A stretch of DNA of 8,508 nt, from positions 1 to 8,508 of the forward strand of contig JAIJJM010000068.1 of the NCBI GenBank assembly GCA_022728415.1, in the 5' to 3' direction. A program made the translations under genes and the position numbers. Position 1 is the stretch's first letter, and the number at the start of each line of letters is the position of its first letter. Shown here in pieces: positions 6,093 through 8,508 of the stretch. The notes beneath the pieces were generated by a model, which saw only the letters and a program-made list of their open reading frames with translations, was not told the DNA's origin and did no database searches. This DNA comes from Collinsella sp. GTDB taxonomy: Bacteria > Actinomycetota > Coriobacteriia > Coriobacteriales > Coriobacteriaceae.

Positions 6093-6240
6093 CGCTGAAG
6101 GGGCAACGTCACCACACACAGGGACCGCCGCTCCCAACGGCGCGACGCCGAACCACCCCAACGCGAGTCCGCCGCACGCCGGCCACAACGCCGAGACCGG
6201 CCGCAGGCCGCATCATCGTCATCGCAAAGGAGTACGCATC
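6093..6240 (+). other. Long C/A-rich leader of the GH42 mRNA
   Basis: About 168 bases separate the predicted start point from the GH42 ATG. The stretch is rich in C and A, has no convincing short reading frame with a ribosome site, and ends with a small hairpin (6198-6210) and AAAGGAG (6226-6232). I recognise no riboswitch. Confidence 0.45.
6198..6210 (+). repeat. CGGCC-GCA-GGCCG hairpin, upstream copy
   Basis: A 5-bp G-C stem with a three-base loop lies 15 bases before the GH42 Shine-Dalgarno site. The same 13 bases recur just after the GH42 stop at 8368-8380. It could affect leader folding or translation. Confidence 0.5.
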
Positions 6241-8361
6241 ATGACCGACACCATGGCACACACCCAACCCGCATCACCCGCATCACCCGCATCGCCTGCA
6301 CCGACCATCACCGCACCGGGCGGCCGCTTCGTCTTCGGCGGCGACTGGAACCCCGAGCAGTGGGACGAATCCACCTGGGCGGACGACATCGCCAAACTCG
6401 AACGCGCCGACATCAACGAGGCCACCATCAACGTGTTCTCCTGGGCGCTGATCCAGCCGGACGAGAGCCGCTACGACTTCGCCATGCTCGACCGCATCGT
6501 CGACCTGCTGGTCGCGCACGACTTCGGCTTCGTCCTGGCCACGTCCACCGGCGCGCTACCCGCATGGATCGCGCAACGCTACCCCGACGCCACGCGCACC
6601 GACTACGAAGGCCGTCGCCACCGCTTCGGCGTGCGGCACAACGCCTGCCCGAATTCGCCGAACTTCCTGCGCCTGGCCGGCGCGCTGGCCGGCAAGCTCG
6701 CCGAACGCTACGGCGCCAACGACCATCTGATCGCCTGGCACATCTCCAACGAGCTCGGCGGCCGCTGCTACTGCGACAACTGCGCCGCCGCCTTCCGCGT
6801 CTGGCTCGAACGCAAGTACGGTTCGATTGAGGCGTTGAACCGCGCGTGGAACGCGAACTTCTGGAGCCACACCTACGCCGATTTCGCCCAGATCCTACCG
6901 CCGAACGCGATCAGCGACGGACTGGACGGCGAGCGCGCCACTCTGTCCGCCTGCAGCATCGACTACAAGCGGTTCCAGTCCGACTCGCTGCTGGGCACCT
7001 ACGTCACCGAGCGCGACGCGATCCGCGCGTTCGACGCGATGCATCCGATCACCACGAACCTCATGGACACCTACGAGGGTGCCGATTATTTCCGTTGGGG
7101 GCGCGAGATGGACGTGATCAGCTGGGACGATTATCCGTTCCCGCACACCACGCCTTCCGACAATGCGTTCAAGCACGATCTGATGCGCGGCGTGGGCGAC
7201 GGCAGGCCGTTCATGCTCATGGAGTCGACGCCGAACCAGACGAACTGGCAGGAGTGCAACGTACTGCGCGCGCCCGGGCGGATGCGTGCGGAAAGCTATC
7301 AGGCGGTCGCGCATGGCGCGGATACCGTGCAGTATTTCCAGCTCAAGCAGTCGCGCGGCGGGTTCGAGAAGTACCATGGCGCGGTGATCTCGCACGGCGG
7401 GCGCGAGGACGAGCGCGTGTACGGCGAGGTGCGTGCGCTCGGCGGCGAGCTGGCGGCGCACGGCGCGCGGTTCGTGGGCGGTCTGACCGAGGCGCCGGTC
7501 GCGCTGATGTTCGACTGGGATTCGTATTGGTCGACCGAGAACATCTCGTTGCTGCCGAAGGGCTTCGACTATCCGGATCAGGTGCGGCGCTGGTATGCGC
7601 CGTTCCACCACCGCAACATCGCGGTGGATGTGGTGCCGGAAGACATTGACGCCAGGCGGCTGGCGGGCTATCGCGTGCTGGTCGCGCCGGCGCTCATGAT
7701 GGCCAAGCCGGGCGTTCGTGAGCTGGTCGAGGGGTTCGTGCGCGCCGGCGGCACATTCCTGGCGACGGTGATGGCAGGCATGCACGACGAGCATGACAAC
7801 GTGATCCTCGGCGGATACCCGGGCGCGTTCCGTGAGGTGTGCGGAATGCGCATGGAGGAGATGGACATGATCCCGGACGGCCGCGACGTGCGTGTCGTGT
7901 TCGGTTCGGGCGAGGGCGAGGGCGAGGATGCGGACGGGTCCCGGGTCTCGCTGGTTGCCGGGCTGATCAAGCTCGACGGCGGGGCGCGCCCGCTGGCGGC
8001 CTACGCCGGCGACGTGTTCTACCGGGGTACGCCGGCGGTGACGGTGAACGATTTCGGCGCGGGCACGGCGTATTTCGCCGGTGCGGTGCTGGACGAGGCC
8101 GGCATGGACGCCGTGGTCGGCGACGTGGTGCGCCGGGCCGGCGTTACCGGCATCGTCTCGCCGGAGCCGGTGGAGGTGGTTACGCGGCGGTACCCGTCAC
8201 GCGGGGAGTCGTTGACGTTCGTGATCAACCATGCGGATACGGCCACGGCGTGGCAGGATACGCCGTTCGCCGGATGCGAGTCGGTGCTTGACGGCACGGT
8301 ACTGGGCAGGGATCTGGTGCTGGAGCCGTACGGCGTGACGGTGGTGCGCACCGCGGCATGA
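6241..8361 (+). CDS. GH42 beta-galactosidase
   Basis: This 706-residue enzyme hydrolyses terminal beta-galactosyl residues. An N-terminal TIM barrel (about 27-410) holds the acid/base Glu171 (HISNELGG) and the nucleophile Glu328 (MLMESTPNQTNW), with Trp336 eight residues on. Cys136, Cys176, Cys178 and Cys181 have the spacing of the zinc site in the Thermus A4 GH42 enzyme. A Rossmann-like trimerisation domain (about 417-630) and a small beta domain (to 706) follow; length is normal for the family. No signal peptide is present, so it is cytoplasmic. The ATG at 6241 is chosen because AAAGGAG lies 8 bases upstream. The frame is open back to an ATG at 5986, but that start precedes the promoter and operator. 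Residues 10-21 are a short Ala-Ser-Pro repeat. Bifidobacterial GH42 enzymes often favour galacto-oligosaccharides (beta-1,6, beta-1,3 or beta-1,4) or type-1 milk glycans over lactose; linkage here is not readable. Codon endings shift from C to G/T around 7080. Confidence 0.95.
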   Translation: MTDTMAHTQPASPASPASPAPTITAPGGRFVFGGDWNPEQWDESTWADDIAKLERADINEATINVFSWALIQPDESRYDFAMLDRIVDLLVAHDFGFVLATSTGALPAWIAQRYPDATRTDYEGRRHRFGVRHNACPNSPNFLRLAGALAGKLAERYGANDHLIAWHISNELGGRCYCDNCAAAFRVWLERKYGSIEALNRAWNANFWSHTYADFAQILPPNAISDGLDGERATLSACSIDYKRFQSDSLLGTYVTERDAIRAFDAMHPITTNLMDTYEGADYFRWGREMDVISWDDYPFPHTTPSDNAFKHDLMRGVGDGRPFMLMESTPNQTNWQECNVLRAPGRMRAESYQAVAHGADTVQYFQLKQSRGGFEKYHGAVISHGGREDERVYGEVRALGGELAAHGARFVGGLTEAPVALMFDWDSYWSTENISLLPKGFDYPDQVRRWYAPFHHRNIAVDVVPEDIDARRLAGYRVLVAPALMMAKPGVRELVEGFVRAGGTFLATVMAGMHDEHDNVILGGYPGAFREVCGMRMEEMDMIPDGRDVRVVFGSGEGEGEDADGSRVSLVAGLIKLDGGARPLAAYAGDVFYRGTPAVTVNDFGAGTAYFAGAVLDEAGMDAVVGDVVRRAGVTGIVSPEPVEVVTRRYPSRGESLTFVINHADTATAWQDTPFAGCESVLDGTVLGRDLVLEPYGVTVVRTAA

Positions 8362-8367
8362 CGGATT

Positions 8368-8380
8368 CGGCCGCAGGCCG
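8368..8380 (+). repeat. CGGCC-GCA-GGCCG hairpin, downstream copy
   Basis: These 13 bases are identical to 6198-6210 and begin 6 bases after the GH42 stop codon. The 3' half overlaps the larger inverted repeat at 8376-8413, so the two folds are mutually exclusive. Confidence 0.5.
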
Positions 8381-8413
8381 GTTGCGGACCATATCCCAAG
8401 TCAGCAACCGGCC
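8376..8413. terminator. Possible terminator: 10-bp inverted repeat after GH42
   Basis: GGCCGGTTGC (8376-8385) and GCAACCGGCC (8404-8413) form a perfect 10-bp stem with an 18-base loop, 14 bases past the GH42 stop. Neither side has a T run, so it is not a classical intrinsic terminator. It may still end or protect the GH42 transcript, or serve both strands if a convergent gene lies to the right. ACCATATC occurs in the loop (8388-8395) and again after the stem (8417-8424). Confidence 0.45.
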
Positions 8414-8435
8414 GAACCATATCTCGCGGCTGCAG

Positions 8436-8507
8436 TCATCCTTCATCATCAGTATTCGGTAGCGGCCCTAAATCAGCTCCGCCATCCGGCTCATAATCAC
8501 TCGCCAA
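8436..8507 (-). CDS. Possible 3' end of a convergent gene (partial)
   Basis: One minus-strand frame is open from the right edge to a TGA at 8438..8436. It would encode an acidic tail ending PDGGADLGPLPNTDDEG. The acidic, Gly/Pro-rich composition and the inverted repeat between this stop and the GH42 stop fit the C-terminus of a convergent gene. Only 23 codons are visible and no domain can be recognised, so this may be chance. Confidence 0.25.
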   Translation of the reverse strand: MASDYEPDGGADLGPLPNTDDEG

Positions 8508-8508
8508 C

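Noticed and set aside
5986..6240. In-frame extension of GH42 to an ATG at 5986 (791 residues)
   Set aside because: That ATG lies upstream of the promoter (6038-6066) and operator, the added residues are low-complexity and unlike any GH42 N-terminus, and 6241 has a well-placed AAAGGAG.
1..8508. tRNA/rRNA genes, CRISPR arrays, insertion sequences, phage genes
   Set aside because: I saw no cloverleaf, no regularly spaced repeats, no transposase-like or phage-like protein and no flanking target duplications.

Overview
The window is a high-GC carbohydrate-utilisation locus of the kind found in Bifidobacterium. This is inferred from strong AAGGAGG-type Shine-Dalgarno sites, the G/C-ending codons, a family-1 sugar ABC transporter with no ATPase gene of its own, and a GH42 beta-galactosidase next to a LacI-family repressor. 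Species cannot be told from the sequence alone.

Layout. Five genes lie on the minus strand, read right to left: a LacI-family regulator (5965..4919); a lipoprotein solute-binding protein (4642..3395); two ABC permeases of the MalF and MalG type (3232..2273 and 2269..1394); and a cytoplasmic GH43 glycosidase (1273..293) that ends before a long intrinsic terminator (180..141). A second terminator (4888..4856) separates the regulator from the transporter operon. On the plus strand, divergent from the regulator, is a GH42 beta-galactosidase (6241..8361). The right edge has an inverted repeat and possibly the 3' tip of a convergent gene. The left edge (1-140) is A/T-rich and shows no gene.

Regulation. 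The clearest non-coding signal is a duplicated control module. The transporter operon and the GH42 gene each have a TTGACG-N17-(T/C)ATAA(A/T) promoter followed, 11-12 bases after the -10 hexamer, by the same 15-bp near-palindrome ATTAAATCGGTTTAA, in the same orientation relative to transcription. A LacI-family protein bound there would lie just downstream of the start point and block both units together. The transporter copy carries an extra half-site that makes a second, overlapping palindrome.

Function. The binding protein and permeases would import an oligosaccharide, powered by an ATPase encoded elsewhere (MsiK in related organisms). GH42 would remove beta-galactosyl residues and GH43 would remove a decorating sugar (arabinofuranose or xylose) in the cytoplasm. 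The combination suggests import of arabinose-decorated galacto-oligosaccharides derived from plant arabinogalactan. This is inference: neither the GH43 specificity nor the transported sugar can be read from the sequence.

I see no evidence of a radically new system. The gene set is a recognisable type. What deserves a second look is the control architecture, the repeated hairpins around and inside the transcription units, and a compositional shift inside the GH42 gene.
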